Assembly (NCBI GenBank): GCA_963971285.1
Contig: OZ020252.1
Location: forward strand, 19,505,662-19,569,661
DNA length: 64,000 nucleotides
Origin: Astropecten irregularis
Taxonomy: Eukaryota; Echinodermata; Asteroidea; Paxillosida; Astropectinidae
Direction of reading: 5' to 3'
The notes below the pieces were generated by a model. It saw only the letters and a list, made by a program, of their open reading frames with translations. It made no database searches and was not told the DNA's origin. Of the stretch, positions 1-12,800 are shown one piece after another; within the stretch, counting starts at the first letter, position 1, and every line of letters begins with the position of its first letter. A program made the translations under genes and the position numbers.

Positions 1-177
1 AGATAAAAAAAAATTGGTCACTGGTTTTACCCTTTTCTGGATAAATGAAGTATTTCAGGCAGAAAACATTTAATGGTATGTTTCTACAATCGCCACTTTT
101 ATACCCTGTAAGTTATAGGTAAATCTGTGAAGATTTCTGTTTCGCTTTCTGCTACCAAAGTATGATACTGCCTTTAA
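1..177 (+). repeat. Foldback family 1, right-end fragment cut by window edge
   Basis: This is the right half of a dispersed element. It shares the blocks TCACTGGTTTTACCC, ATTTCAGGCAGAA and GTAAATCTGTGAAGATTTCT with copies near 18640, 32390 and 62970. It ends in CAAAGTATGATACTGCCT followed by TTAA. The left part lies outside the window. Confidence 0.75.
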
Positions 178-532
178 GACGTCGAAAAAACACAAACAAT
201 ACCCAATTGTTAGACACTGTACATCATCATCAGCCAACACGATAATTATTCATGTTTTTCTGCACTCATTACAGTGAATTAGTATTCATGAGAGACGCAC
301 AATGCAATGACTGAAACCTGATGCAAAATATATGTCGCTGAAACCTGCACTTTGAAATAGAATATACTTCATGCATTATTCATGTCAGATATGGCTAGCT
401 ATACGAAGAGAAACGTACGTACAGAACCTATGACCATCGCATGTTTTTGATCATGTTTTTGGTTTTCCATTATGGCTTCTTAGGCAAATAATTTTCATAT
501 TTTAGGACCAATTAGCACAATATCATAATGTG

Positions 533-770
533 TTTTTTGTCAAAGAAATGCAGATTCCGTGGACAGATATATCAAGAACGATACAGCAACATTAATATGT
601 GAAGTTCCCAGTCCCATAAACGGTGCCGACTTTTGAGAAAACAGTGAAAAACGCCCACTTTATTTTCCTAAAAATGTGTTCACCGTGTTTAGTTTGACCT
701 TTCAAAAATCAAAATTGCCTTTGGTTGGTTTTTACTCTTTTCTGGATAAAAAATTATACAGCATTATAGT
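533..770 (+). repeat. Foldback family 1, left/middle fragment
   Basis: The left and middle parts of the family are present: GTCAAAGAAATGCAGATTC, a GAGAAAACAGTGAAAAACGCC block and TTTTTACTCTTTTCTGGATAAA. Both termini are missing, so this is a decayed copy. It lies in the same orientation as the fragment at 1-177. Confidence 0.7.
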
Positions 771-907
771 ACAATAGGACCTTTAACTAGTGACTATAGA
801 AATTGGCGAGGCAAGTTTTATAGTGGCTGCCAATAAATTAAGTTGTTTAAAACCTCATTGGCCCACCAATAACATTCTGTAAATGACACAGGAAGTTGTC
901 ACATAAA

Positions 908-958
908 GCAACAACAACAACAACAACAACAACAACTGACAACAACAACAACAGCAAC
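908..958. repeat. (AAC)n microsatellite
   Basis: Simple CAA/AAC triplet run with two interruptions. A 19-base poly-G run follows at 1017-1035. Confidence 0.9.
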
Positions 959-1416
959 GTTAAGTTCCAGCGGCATTTCAATTTGTTCTCCTGTATAAAT
1001 AATTATTATGCTCGGAGGGGGGGGGGGGGGGGGGGTCCATCCCCAGATGCTGATCAGCTAAATTTTTAATGAAGTATAAATTGCCTCTAGAGGGAACTGT
1101 CTCTCCATTGATAAAGAGCTCTTACCCTACCCGCTAACAGCCTTGCTAGGCAGTGGCTCCATACCGCACTCGGTGGCTTCACACGTCACTCTAATTAATC
1201 ATTCATAATGTATAGTCTTGATTGTAAAGATAGAAGGAGGGGGGGGGGTTCACTCAATATGGCGGGCGGATATAAAAACAACTAATTTCAGTTATATCAG
1301 AGGACTTTTATGGTCGTGTGTTGCTCGCGTCCATAATGTGGAGTACAGGAGCCGCAAGGGTCAAACGAATTGTATTGGATGGACCCAAGCGCGCTTATTA
1401 CGAGCGGAAAAGTCCT

Positions 1417-1653
1417 GGGCCAATTTCATGGAGCTGCTATACACACAAAATTACTTAGCACAAAAATGTTTTGCTCAACTTACAAACCACCATTAAAAAT
1501 TCCATTTGATATTCATTGTCAGCGAACAACAGCCAAAGAACAATCACATGTGCCATGCACAACATACTGGACATTTTGCTTGATAACCCTCGGTTGGCAG
1601 AAATGTCATGCTTAGCAAATTGTTGTGCTAAGCAGCGCCATGAAATTCGCACC
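1417..1653. repeat. Foldback element (GGGCCAATTTCATGGAGCTGCT ends)
   Basis: The left end reads GGGCCAATTTCATGGAGC. The right end is its inverted, imperfect copy, AAGCAGCGCCATGAAATTCG. The interior is non-coding. A related fragment at about 24411-24505 begins GGGCCAATTTCATAGAGC and ends with GCAGCAGCTTATAATT, directly beside the donor site of a TMTC exon. Confidence 0.65.
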
Positions 1654-3168
1654 TGTACTTACGAGATTTCATGGATTACAGAAATTAAGTAGTGCTTGTA
1701 CGCGCTTGTGTGTAACTATGTTGTAACTAAGGCTTTTTCGCTTATACTGCGCTATAGCCTATAGCAGATGATACAGCGCTAACAGTGCATGGATATGGAA
1801 GCAAAGAAGTAGCATTTAATGTGTTCCACACATAAAGATTCAGCGTCATGTAATCGAGCCCTGATGTTACGTGGCAATAATATCACCCAGCTTCCGCCAG
1901 CTGCCTGAAGGAAAGGAAACACCTTCTACGTGATGACTTCTGCTAATTATTATATCCCCCCCCCCAAAAAAAAAAACAATACAAAAAGGGTCCGGTCATG
2001 ATATTACCGTCTTTTACGGTTGAAATGGTTGCGTAAGGAAAACTGTAGTCGTATAGCACATTACCACTATCATGCTCTTACGACTAATGTTGGCCTTATT
2101 TCCGGGGCGGGCAACATTATTTTAATAAATGACTTTGCCAATCATTATTAACGGACAGCCGATCAATGCCGGTTTCGACAAGGATTCTATAATAGAGCTG
2201 GAGTTGATGTTTCACGTGCCTGTGTTTACTTTTAGATTGGAAATTAAGCCACGCCGAACGGAACGGCGATGATTATTAACGGGTAATAGCATGCACCTGA
2301 GCTTCACATCAATCGTGCAGTGTGATGCCAGTCTATAGCATTTATTTATATGCTTGCCATGATACACTCTTATAGGGGTGCAAAGAAACCGAAAATAGTG
2401 ACATTTCCGTACATAGGGCCATGGAGGAAGAAAGAGGCCTACAAGCAGTTTGATTGCTATAAAGAATTGGTTCTTGACTGTCATGGTGTGTTAATTACAC
2501 GCTGAACAAAATAATCGAAGAGACAATTACTGCTTGTGTAAACATGACCGTAGCACACAGAGCGTGTTGTTATCGGGAGAAACTGGAGGTTGCATGATGA
2601 CAATAATAAACACCAAACATCAGCTGAAGATGTACACTACAGGTGAAACACTGAGTGACAACATCAACACAGTTTACCTACCTGTTATAATACCGAAGCA
2701 ATCGCATATACAAGGCACTGAGCAGACGAATTTTCTAGCCGGTATAAACTTCACATTTTCCCCCGTGTGGTGATGATGCTGGCAGTCGTCGCGGTGGAGT
2801 TTATTTCAGAGTCTATAAAACCAGACGGCCGTGTGTCGGTTGCCACACAAAAATAACGGCGTATCTCGATCGGTTACCGCGGCGCAGGAATATAAATTGT
2901 ATGCGTGCGCTCCCGTTGCCATACGAACGGACAGACGGGTATAAAATTGTAAATTAATGAATCTAACATAGGACTATAGGGCATGTACATGTACAAAGGT
3001 TTCACAGTAACAGTTCAAGTGTTGAAATTGAAGACGCGGATATTGACCATCTCAGAGGTGTACATTTATGTTTAAATCAGAATAAATATAATCTCCATTT
3101 TGCTATGTGCATCTATTTCCTTTGGCGATCACTGGTTGATGGGGACATTTTTTTTTCTCGGTTGCGTC

Positions 3169-3182
3169 GTTGCCATGGTAAC
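3169..3182. promoter_or_regulatory. Perfect RFX (X-box) palindrome
   Basis: The sequence GTTGCCATGGTAAC matches the RFX consensus GTTRCCATRGYAAC exactly. X-boxes of this form drive ciliary genes in animals. No gene start was recognised within 1.8 kb, although TATA-like strings lie 280-360 bases upstream. Function is inference from the motif only. Confidence 0.4.
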
Positions 3183-3447
3183 CTTTGTGACTAGATGAAA
3201 TTGCTCGGTTGGAAGGCCGCATATGAAATGATGGCTGTTATATATATCATGTGGGATATGTAATAATCAGTATTGTGTCACCATTTGAGCGCCTGTGCAT
3301 CCGCTATATACGTAATAGATTACCCCATGATTCAGAGATAAGTTCCATAAAAAGTGACGACTGGTGGTTATAAACGCAACAAAAATCCTAAATTTGCAAT
3401 TATGAATATAATTTAAATGATTTTGGTCAGGAGATAGATAATAATGA

Positions 3448-3703
3448 TGCAAATTAAGCTTGCCCTTCAACGACGTGGATGAGCACTTTATACTTGCATG
3501 TAAGTGCACGTGAAAATACCACGTGCTGACTCAGGTGGGATTTGAACCCACGACCTCCTGCTTACTATCATCTGCACTAGTAAGAAGGAGGTCGTGGGTT
3601 CGAATCCCACCCTAGCCAGCACGTGGGTTTTTTTCACGTGCACTCACAAGAACTGAGTATTCAGTGCTCATCCACGTCCGTGAAGGGCAAGCCTAATTTG
3701 CAT
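3448..3703. mobile_element. Inverted pair of tRNA-SINE 3' halves
   Basis: Two arms of roughly 120 bases face each other across an approximately 12-base centre. The right arm carries a Pol III B-box-like GGTTCGAATCC in GTGGGTTCGAATCCCACC, then CCAGCACGTGGG, a T run and GAAGGGCAAGC...TTTGCAT. The left arm is its inverted copy. The same order (B box, GAGCCAGTGCATG, GAAGGGCAA, TTTGCATTAA) occurs in the fuller copy at 57013-57170, which also has an A box. The pair could fold into one long hairpin. Confidence 0.75.
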
Positions 3704-4070
3704 AATTAATTAATTTGTAATGTTTTCACAAATTATTGAGCATGAGATTCTGTGTTAGTCGGTCTTTATACATGCATGGAAAGGGCATTTCGCGTGAAGT
3801 CATGGTGTATATCACAAAGCCCCTGCATTATTTTTGCATGGCGCTTAAAATATCGCCCTCGAAATCTGAGTCACATCATCAATGCTTCGCATTATTTTTT
3901 AGGTTTCACATGCACCGTGAATTTTGTTATTAATTATTGAATGTTTGCACGCGCAAAGTCATGGTTTCTGGGTATAACGCAGCACAATCGTACAATAATT
4001 ATAACTCCAGATTATAATGGTAGTTGAAATATTGAATCTCTAAACAGCTTCTATTCAAGGAACCTTTATC

Positions 4071-4117
4071 CTTTGAGAAAGATCCTGCTAGGATCGCGTC
4101 AGGCCCTCCCAACTCCA
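4071..4117 (+). repeat. GATCCTGCTAGGATC box repeat
   Basis: The string CTTTGAGAAAGATCCTGCTA continues as GGATCGCGTCAGGCCCTCC. Relatives lie at 27718-27765, 28138-28186 and 57372-57402. This copy lacks the GAAA that follows the stem in the others. It ends directly against the foldback at 4119. Confidence 0.65.
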
Positions 4118-4118
4118 A

Positions 4119-4313
4119 AGGCCTTTTCACACGACGCTAAAAAAAACTCCCAACCATTGAAAAATTCCCTCATGTGAAATCGTGTGAAAGGACAACAATG
4201 CTTGAGAGTGACCGACGTCCCTGGTGAATCATTGAGAGATTTTGACCGAGGTCCAGACCCATGAGAGAATTTCTCAATGGTTGAGAGTTTTTAAGGATCA
4301 CGTGAAAAGGCCT
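4119..4313. repeat. Foldback element (AGGCCTTTTCACACGA ends)
   Basis: The left end AAGGCCTTTTCACACG and the right end CACGTGAAAAGGCCT are inverted. The pairing continues inward as ACTCCCAACCATTGA against TCAATGGTTGAGAGT. At 195 bp with no coding content it is MITE-like. No clear target duplication was seen. Confidence 0.7.
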
Positions 4314-5049
4314 CAGGCTTCAATGAAACAATTTTTTTAGTATCCACATGGGCCGAATTTATTTTAGAATGGTCATCCAAGCGTAGCGAGTGCAAAGGGC
4401 GCCCTCATCGTTAAATCATCTCATCTCTCTACGTTACAAGAAACTTTATACCTTTCTGCTGTTGATAAGCAAACGGTTTGTTGGCAGAGACAGCCACACA
4501 ATTATTGCAAACAAAATTCTGTCATCTTGACAGACGTCTTCTCAAGCATGAAGCAGCCCTGCAATCTTCGGAGCAAAGTTTCTTTCGGGGCTGTTTCATT
4601 CACAAGACGGAAAAAAATAAATGAATTGAATTAGACTCACCAACTATAAAATGACACAGAATTCGAAGACGGACATAAAATTTATTTATTTATATTTTTC
4701 ACGCCGAATTTCAGGCTTTAATTCAAATTATGCAAGATATAATTTCTATTTCACTTTTTGTTCCCCATGTCCTTTAATTCCATAAATGGTATGATTATTT
4801 TCCGAATGATAAAATGAACCATTTTCAAGACAATCATCTCAGAGTTCATTAATTTTGAATCCTTTGTATCATTTGTTGAATGCTCATCTATAAGAACGTC
4901 TCACCAAATTATTCGTGCAGTTTTGCACCAGTGCTATTTGGAATGCTTACAGAAAGTGTAATTCTTGATTCAAAACGATGACTAGGCCTATGTTATTTTG
5001 GAGACATGCCCGTCAATGGCTGTGCTCTAGGGCAATTATTTCATCATGA

Positions 5050-6736
5050 CTAAAAACTAGGCGCCATCTTGCAGATGGACCGGTGTTCTTCATCGCAGAA
5101 GTGATCATTCCACGTCCCATCCGGATAGTAGTTAATCTCGGTGCAGTGCTCCCCTACTCCGGCGTTGTTGGGTTCGTTGGGATGCCAGTTGATGTAGTCC
5201 ACCGGGGAGCCGTCGGTCCAGGCGAAGGCCCCCTCCGCTGCCGGCTGGTCATGGCTCGGACCGTCGTGGAAACCAATCCAAGTATCGTGGATGGAATCGC
5301 CCGACGTACCCTCCTGAGAGAGCTGGTACAAGAAGCTGCTCTCGGCTGCAGAGTGCACGGACGCTAAGTGGGCTCCGTGATCTCTGAAGAGACAAAACAA
5401 ATCGAAAACGACAAACGTCATTCAATGCACAACTCTCAACATTCTCATCACTCAGAATCGAAAAGCTCGCGAAGGCATCATGGCACGCCACTTTACCCTT
5501 TACATTCTCGATGGCAACAAGTAGGCCCGATATTTCCCGAAGGACATCGTGAACTTTGGAAGATTGAAATACCGCGGCCTCATGTCCGCCTCTTCGGTCT
5601 CAAGAGATGAAAACAAGAAGCTTGTGTTATTCCGTATTCATCCATCTTAACCTCCCAATGGAACGTCTTCCAACAATCTGATTGGCTGACTTAATGGCAA
5701 GGGGCCAGCGTGTTATTCATTATTTTTTGCTTTTCAATTAGCTCTCATCTTTATTCTTGACGCGTATGCATGTCCTGATTGAAGGCTCGTAAACTATTCC
5801 GCATCTTATTGGGCCTAAAATTAGCAATCTTGATATCCGGAGATTTATATTTTTAGCATCTTTTGATTGCCACACATTTCCTTGGGGAGCAGTTGCGGAC
5901 TGTCATACTGCACTCCTACATTAACCTTATCTTTCAAAACAGATACATAGCATGGTGACATTTTCAGGAAATTCAAGATTTCTCACTGATTCAAGACAAT
6001 GTTTGCCTGCAGTATATAGTATTGTTCTAAAGGATTGCTAGATTGCTATATTCACTTTAGCTAAACATTACTTTAGTTACTGTAACACTTTTTTGTTTCT
6101 TTTTGAAGGAGGGGGATTTTAATCACAGTAATCGGTCGACAGGATTATTTTTCTAAATTGCATAAAATAGGGAGACAGGTTAGCATCTGAAAGTTAACAT
6201 TTGAGAGACAACGGTCAATGGGGAGACATTTTGTTATCTCCCGCAAAAAGATTTCTTTATCTTAAAGACATATTTTACGGTCCATATTTTAATAGAAGAC
6301 AGAGAATGCTCTCAATATGAACATAATGTCAATTTCAAGTTACATGTAATTGGTTATAGGAGGATGCTTAGAACTTAAGTAAAAGACTGATACTTTTTCT
6401 TTAATACTTGGTAAAGTCGTGTGCTCGTCCCTATAGGAATGTCTCCATCAGTACCCATTATCGGTAATTATAAGTATAATACTAATTTAAATTGGATTGG
6501 GATTTTGCAATTAAAAGGAAGGTTAATTAGTTAAAAGTCCAAAACCACAAAAATAATTGTTCTTACACACAGTGTTGTTCTGCATCTGCCCAGGCCTTGA
6601 GGTCATCGTACATCTTGTAGCAGTCTTTGTCCCACTTACGGTAACCGGCAGGACACGAGGGGCCACACCCTGCATACACGGTGGCCGTCAGCAAGGCTTG
6701 GAGGGCGAGCCCCGAAACAAACACCAAGTTCATCAT
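5050..6736 (-). CDS. Secreted C-type lectin, mannose-type (EPN)
   Basis: Two exons on the minus strand: 6736-6567 and 5383-5050. The junction splits Val57 (GT|A) with gtaag donor and cttcag acceptor. The product is 167 aa. A signal peptide covers about residues 1-22 (MMNLVFVSGLALQALLTA...), then one C-type lectin domain fills 28-162. Visible landmarks are WIGF at 92-95, EPN at 127-129, WND at 148-150 and the six long-form cysteines C28, C39, C56, C137, C153 and C161. EPN plus WND is the Ca2+-dependent mannose-type binding site, so extracellular glycan binding, probably in innate recognition, is expected from the family. The start is the first of two adjacent ATGs. The upstream in-frame codon at 6760 is TTG, not ATG. 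A TATA box lies about 100 bases upstream. The exact ligand cannot be read from sequence. Confidence 0.9.
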
Positions 6737-6836
6737 CTTGAGATACCCTGCCAAAGTCAATCTCCTGCCTCACATTCAAACTCTGAGTTTTCGGTGATGA
6801 GCAGAAAATAATGAATCTGACTCGCAGAAAATGTCA

Positions 6837-6844
6837 TATTTATA
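6837..6844 (-). promoter_or_regulatory. TATA box of the lectin gene
   Basis: On the minus strand the sequence reads TATAAATA. It places transcription start near 6810 and leaves a 5' leader of about 75 bases before the ATG at 6736. A focused TATA promoter fits an inducible or tissue-specific secreted effector; that last point is inference. Confidence 0.55.
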
Positions 6845-8600
6845 CATAGGCCTCACACCTATTGTTGACATAGCTTTGTACTGTACATGTATACTAATTG
6901 TCTAGGTTGATGTGAGGCCCACTTGTCAATCACGCGAGTATATAGGCCTATATAGAGTTATTGGCATTTAAGCGTCAAGAAGATCAATTAATTAAAACAT
7001 TGATTAATGAATTAGTCATGAATTCTTGATCTCTGAACACCTGTTGCTTTGTATTTGTCACTGCATGATGTATCAAAATAATTAAAACTGCTCAATTACA
7101 AAACTTAATCAAATATTATTCTAAATTGTTCCAGCCGGTGTGACAAACTCGCTTTTACTTCCCTGCATTTTGGTTGTTATTGTTTGGCTTGAGCAGTTCC
7201 CACGATTGTCAATGAATGAGAAGATCATAAATTTCAGCTATAAAATGTCGAATTAGAAATCAATTTCAAAATCAAAGATGTGTGTATCTCGAAAACTCCG
7301 AAAATAATTCATGCTTGGATGAGCACCACTCAGTACTGCATAAAGGCTATGGAAATTATGTTGAGTACCAGGGAAATAATGCAATGTCTATTCACTCGTG
7401 TATGAAATGTCAATCCCTGAAACCACATTTCACTAAACAAACACAAGCTCATCACAAAATAATTTATTGACCATATATTTTTCATAATCATCCTCAATTC
7501 CGTATAGCCCCAAGGGATTACCCCTCATAATTTGGAACTGGCCCATAATTCCTGCGCAACCTAATTTTCACAGCCTTACAAAAGTGAGCAGTGCTCACCC
7601 AGTCATTAATTATTTCTGGACTTTTTGGTGTCATAATTATGAAAGTTAAGTAGGCCTGTAAGAGCTTTCCATACTCAACCTTTTCCCCAGAATCACGGAT
7701 ATTATTATTATTTTTTTCATTCGGCAGCCATTTCAAGAGTGTGAAGGTTTTTTTGACATCCTGTATTGCCGCTCTAACGCCAGTTTCCGTTACCGCCGTA
7801 AAGGTTCAAACAGTCATCTTACCGCCAAACATCAACCAGGCCAATATCGAAGTTACCGTTTGTCCCACTTCCACACTCTCCAGGTGCTTTGAGCTAAACA
7901 AAAAAAAACCCAGAAAATATTCAAAAATAGTCCCTATTTTATGAGTATAGTAATAAAAGATGCGGTGCCACTTGGTCAGGGAATGACGGATTTCAGAACA
8001 AGAGTTGTCAGAATTTTATTGAATTCATATTTATTTCTGTATGTGGAGGATCTGTGAGTCTGGTTTACGTTTATATAATAATTGTTTGTTCCATATTTTT
8101 CTCTTCGGTGAAATGTTTTACACCAAAAAAGATGCCGATTTAAGTGCAACCGTAAAGATAACCATAAATAGGACGAATCTGTATTGCCCCAAAAATCAAA
8201 TGCATAAAATAGTAAAACAATAAGTTGTCAACAACGAAGAAACATATCATATTATGTAATATTTATGTTGCAGCTCAAAATAATCTGCTTCCTTAATTCA
8301 AAGTACTTGTGTATATGCACGATATTTGCTGTAAGCTAAACGTCCTTGGACCCGGAAATTGTGTACAAAGTAGGCTTCTGCGTACGTTTATTTCGTAAGG
8401 AATATTTAGGGCTCCTAGCCGGAAACTAATCGTACTGACACAAGGTTGAAAGGTGAGGAGCTAAGGTGTTAATGCATAATTCATTACGCGTCACACAATA
8501 GCACGTGTTACGGGGCATCTCATTGGTGCATAGGTAATGATGGGCGGGGATTATGCAAATAGCCGGCGTCCGCGCGTAAATTGAACGGAAATTGTTTGCT
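6845..8600. other. Gene-free stretch between lectin and E2F7/8
   Basis: AT-rich DNA with no recognised exon or clear repeat. It separates the divergently oriented lectin and E2F7/8-like genes. Confidence 0.55.
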
Positions 8601-8912
8601 CCGGAGGACAAGATTCGTTGCAGAAATTACAGTTTTTTCACAAGATTTCACGTGAATTTCTCTTCATGCATCTAGCAGTTTGTAGTTTTGGATCCATTTA
8701 ACCAGAAAGGTGTGGTAACTTTGATTAAAACGTCCGCTAAAAGTGTTTTTTGGGGGTGGAATTGTCCGAATCAGAATTCCGCCCAGTCGGTTTAGTGGCG
8801 CGCCATATTCTGTTCATTACGTTGGCGTCTGCAAACAAACATTACGTGTACGTTCTCAAGCTAAAGGGGAGTCAAGTTATGCTACAGTGCCTGTTTGTGC
8901 GGTCGAAGTTGG
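8601..8912 (+). promoter_or_regulatory. Probable promoter and 5' UTR exon of the E2F7/8 gene
   Basis: The coding start at 9875 is preceded by a splice acceptor (cttttacag, ending at 9866), so a leader exon must lie upstream. The best donor is GG|gtaagtaa after 8912. Just upstream is a CpG-containing stretch with GTGGCGCGCC near 8795, which loosely resembles an E2F site. Autoregulation by E2F factors is known for this family, but the match here is weak. The transcription start is not defined. Confidence 0.35.
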
Positions 8913-9608
8913 GTAAGTAAAAGCAGCAAGATTTTCTTAATTTGAAGAGCTAGAGAATTTTCACCTTTATCGTGGATGTTTGAAGTGAGTTATGAGAATG
9001 ATTTTGTCCACAAAAACTGACAGAAAATGAGAGAATCTGAATGTTTGATCAAACAGTCGGGGCGTGATTTCTCCATATCGAGTCGAGATCGTCGAGTGAA
9101 ATATGGCGGAATATTTTGCCTGCAGTCTTTGGCTTTGCATAAAATTTACGTTTTTGGTCGTGGACAATTTCTTAGCGAGTCTTTCTCATTTCGACCATCG
9201 ACCTAAATTGGGTTATTGTGCATTGGTCCACTGGGATTATTTTCAGACCCCATAATTTCCCCCCATAATTTCCCTCACAAATCCAAGCCCTGCCCTCTTT
9301 CCACAAATTTAACCCTGGGCTTGCTAAGTAAAATATTGAAGAGGACATGATCACAATTGGGCAACATATTTTTCGGTGAGTTGGTTTACTGTAGAAGCCA
9401 TGTCTGAAAACAACTAGTGCCTGTTGTGAACTAATGCACACTAACCCCCTATAAACATGATAAATACTCACAAAATATGAAACATTTCTGAATTTTGAAA
9501 TGAATTCTGAGTCAGGTTTTTTGAGTTTTGTTTCGGCAAAGACAAGGTCAATAACTTAAATTAAGTTTATCATAATTGATGCAGATTTTGGTTTTTACAT
9601 TTTCAGCA

Positions 9609-9821
9609 ATGTATATTTTGCCGGCACCATATCATTCTTCCTGCAAATGCTATTTTGCCGTTATGATTGGCCAATTTGCAGGATTTTTTATGTAGGCCAA
9701 TAGTTTATTCCTCCGGCAACATGTAGAAAGAAGACTTACCGTAAGTCAAAGAAGCCCGGCATGACGTATAAAGACTTGGCCAATCAGAAGAATGATGGCG
9801 TCTGCAAAGTATACACTTCCT
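9609..9821. repeat. Imperfect foldback just upstream of E2F7/8 coding exon 1
   Basis: The left end GTATATTTTGCCGGCACC and ATCATTCTTCCTG are mirrored on the right by CAGAAGAATGATGGCG and TCTGCAAAGTATAC. Three CCAAT-type strings (ATTGGCC, GCCAATAG, GCCAATCAG) lie inside. It sits in the probable first intron. Confidence 0.45.
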
Positions 9822-9874
9822 TTGTTTTCCCTGGCTTATAATTTTAATACTTGTTGTCTTTTACAGATTGAAAA

Positions 9875-12800
9875 ATGGCTGACCTGGTTTCCAGTTTTTC
9901 TGGTTTTCTCTTCCCGGAAGGATTTCAGCCTCTCGATGGATGCGATGATACCGATCCGGATTGTTTCCTGAAATCAACGCTAGGATTAGGAAATTGCATC
10001 GACATGGTCGATAACAACAAAGAAGAGAACACAGAGGATGGTGAGTTTGTTCCGGGTCCCTCGACCTTTCAGAGACCTCACGACTTGACGATAAACACGT
10101 CCTTAGAACTTGGAAGCGAGGAGGTCGCTGTTACCGAGGAACGGGATACTGAGGTTCCCTCCACACCAGACAAGCCCCCGGCCCATCTCGCCTGCCTGAG
10201 TCCGCTGACGCCCACCGCCAACCTGAAGGTGCTGATCAGCGCCGCCAGCCCGGATATCAGGGTCTTGGCCTCCAAGAGACAGAAGAAGGCCCTGTTTAAT
10301 GCCATCGCAGATCGTGCATCGACCCTCCAAGAGGAGCGGTCTTTCCAGGGCGGATCGTTGGTCAACATCAGAGAGGTGGAGGTGGATTGCATGTCTCAAG
10401 GAGAAGATGCGGCAGAAGACGGCGATAAACCCATCAACAGAAAGTCCAAGTCACTGGGTCTCCTGTGCCAAAGGTAACTGAGTAGAATCTTTCCAGTCAT
10501 GAGTTTTATCAATGCTTTCTTCCGTTTCAAAATGTGTCTTTCAAAGTAATTGAATGAATGTGCTAGACCTGCAACTTGCAAGATCTCAGAGTATTTGCCA
10601 AAGTAATGCATACTCTCTTCTTATTTAACAGAAACTATTTAGACTAATTCTCTCTTTGAAGTTCTCTCTAATCTTGTTTGGTGGTGTGGCAACATTCTTA
10701 AATTCTAAAACAAATTCTAAAACAAAGATTCTGGCTTCATTTTGAACAAGCTTCAGAACCCAAGTTGCATTCAACCAAGCAGTCGTTGTTGAAGATGGCG
10801 TCGTCATTCCTTAGGAATGATTTACAAAGCGACCGTCTTCTGATGCTATTGTACAAAAAACAAATTTCCTTCACATTTATTTAACAGCATACAAGACCTC
10901 TACTTCAAACATAAATGACAGACGATTTTTTTTTTTTGGTAGATGGTTCTTTTGGTGTGGTCACTTAGTTTCTTCCCTCGTTTTCCTTTGATCTCAGGTT
11001 TCTATCAAGATACCCAGACTACCCTGAAAATGGTGTTGCTATGGCAATTTCCTTGGATACCATCTCCAAGGACTTGGGTGAGTAACTGCAAAAATTAAAA
11101 AGAAAATGAAAACTTGTAATGAAATTCAGTACATTTTGAATTCTGCTTCTTGTTTAATGTATTGAAAACAACATTTGTACACAAATTTTAATGAAATAAT
11201 CTCCATGATCTTCTCTTTTCAAAAAGGTGTTGAGCGGAGGAGAATATACGACATCGTGAACGTCTTAGAAAGCATCGAGATGGTCAGTCGAGTAGCTAAG
11301 AATAAATACCTGTGGCATGGCAAAATGAACATGGAGCCCACACTAGCAAGACTCAAGGTACTGAAACAAATGATATCTCCTCTTAGTAATTAGTACTTAG
11401 TTGAGTTAAGTTTCTAATCCTTCCAAAATGTTCAAACAATGTTGAAGAGTTTAGCCGATATCTGACAGCTTAAAAAAGAATCCAGTGTTTAAAATAAATG
11501 AAACACTGGAATGCCGCTATAACGAATATATGGGATGCACAGATATTGTCCGTTATAGTGGTTATTCGTTATAGTGAATTAAAGAACCATAAATTTGACT
11601 CACTGAAGGAACTTTTGTTTTTGATCTAGTGTCTTGGTGAGAAGAAGCGATATGCTGACCAGATCGTCCATCTGAAGAAACTCCAGATCCAGAATGAGTA
11701 CATAGAGGAGCTGGAGCGCGTCTCCAAACAGCCGTTCCGTGACATCAGCAACAGCCAAGACACGGAAGACAAGAAAGAAATGGACAGATTTGATGAAGAC
11801 ATGAGTAAGTTAAAAAAAAAAATGACTAGGCAAGTCCTTAGTCTTGTGGATGTATCATTGTTACCCAAACATCATGTATATTGCTCAATCTGTCTACTGA
11901 AGTCCTTGTCTTCAAATCATGGTGTTGAAATTAGAAAGACGAAATAAGAAGACAAGTTTTGGGGATTCAACTTTAACCATGCTCTACACTCTACACCATC
12001 AATGTAGGTCTACGGTGTGGGCTTACAAAGCAGAAATCATAGTGATGACTTCTTTGTGTCTTTCTTAACGACTTTCTGTTTACATCTTTGCAATCCTCAC
12101 AGACAGTCGTCGAGACAAGTCCCTCGGAGTGATGAGCCAGAAGTTCATCATGCTCTTCCTCGTCTCACAGGTATTTACGCCCCCCTCTGCCCCCTGTCAG
12201 TGAAAAATACCAAGACCGATAACCTATATTATTTGTTCATAATTATGTTCATACCGTTCATTAAGCTAGTCTTAATTGGTTTTAATATTGACCATCCGAC
12301 TCCCTCTAGAAAACAACTTTGCATGCTGAGTTTGTAAGGAGCTTGAAATTGTGCTGAAATTCTTGCCTTTTTGTTTCTTGGTCTTAAATCAGGCAAAAGT
12401 CATCACGTTGGATATAGCGGCTCGAGTGTTGATCGGCGACATCAATTATGAGATCAGAGAAGGCTCCAAGTTCAAAAGTAAGTTTAGCCACGGAGGAAAA
12501 ATGGAACAACTTTTCACAAAATTAGTTGAAATTAGTTGAAATTTGAAAATGTCCTCTGGTATTTATGCCAAACGACTTTTTGAAACTTTTCCCGCAGCCA
12601 AAGTGAGACGCCTTTACGACATTGCCAACATTCTGACTAGTCTGGAGATGATCCAGAAGGTGCATGTTCAGGAAGGTAGAGGTAGGAAGCCAGCCTTCCG
12701 GTGGATCGGTCCCAACCCTGACACCAGCCACGTCAACCCAAGTAAGTACGATGGATTGACTGTCCTCTGTGGAGTAGTTCAGAGTCAAACCTCGCTCCTC

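Larger units (their letters stand above)
178..5049. other. Gene-free stretch
   Basis: I see no coding exon with homology or coherent splice signals here. The stretch holds the repeats listed separately, a TATA-like CTATAAAA near 2812 and a perfect RFX-type palindrome at 3169-3182. Open frames of 60-90 codons occur but show no family signature. Confidence 0.6.

Noticed and set aside
1017-1035. Poly-G run as a G-quadruplex element
   Set aside because: A homopolymer that could form a quadruplex, but nothing around it suggests a role; similar poly-C runs occur elsewhere in the window.
1218-1652. Overlapping frames of 65-92 codons
   Set aside because: They overlap a foldback repeat, lack homology and one begins at TTG. 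I do not regard them as genes.
6737-6760. Upstream extension of the lectin start (MTLAGYLK)
   Set aside because: The first codon is TTG. The first ATG is at 6736 and directly begins the signal peptide.
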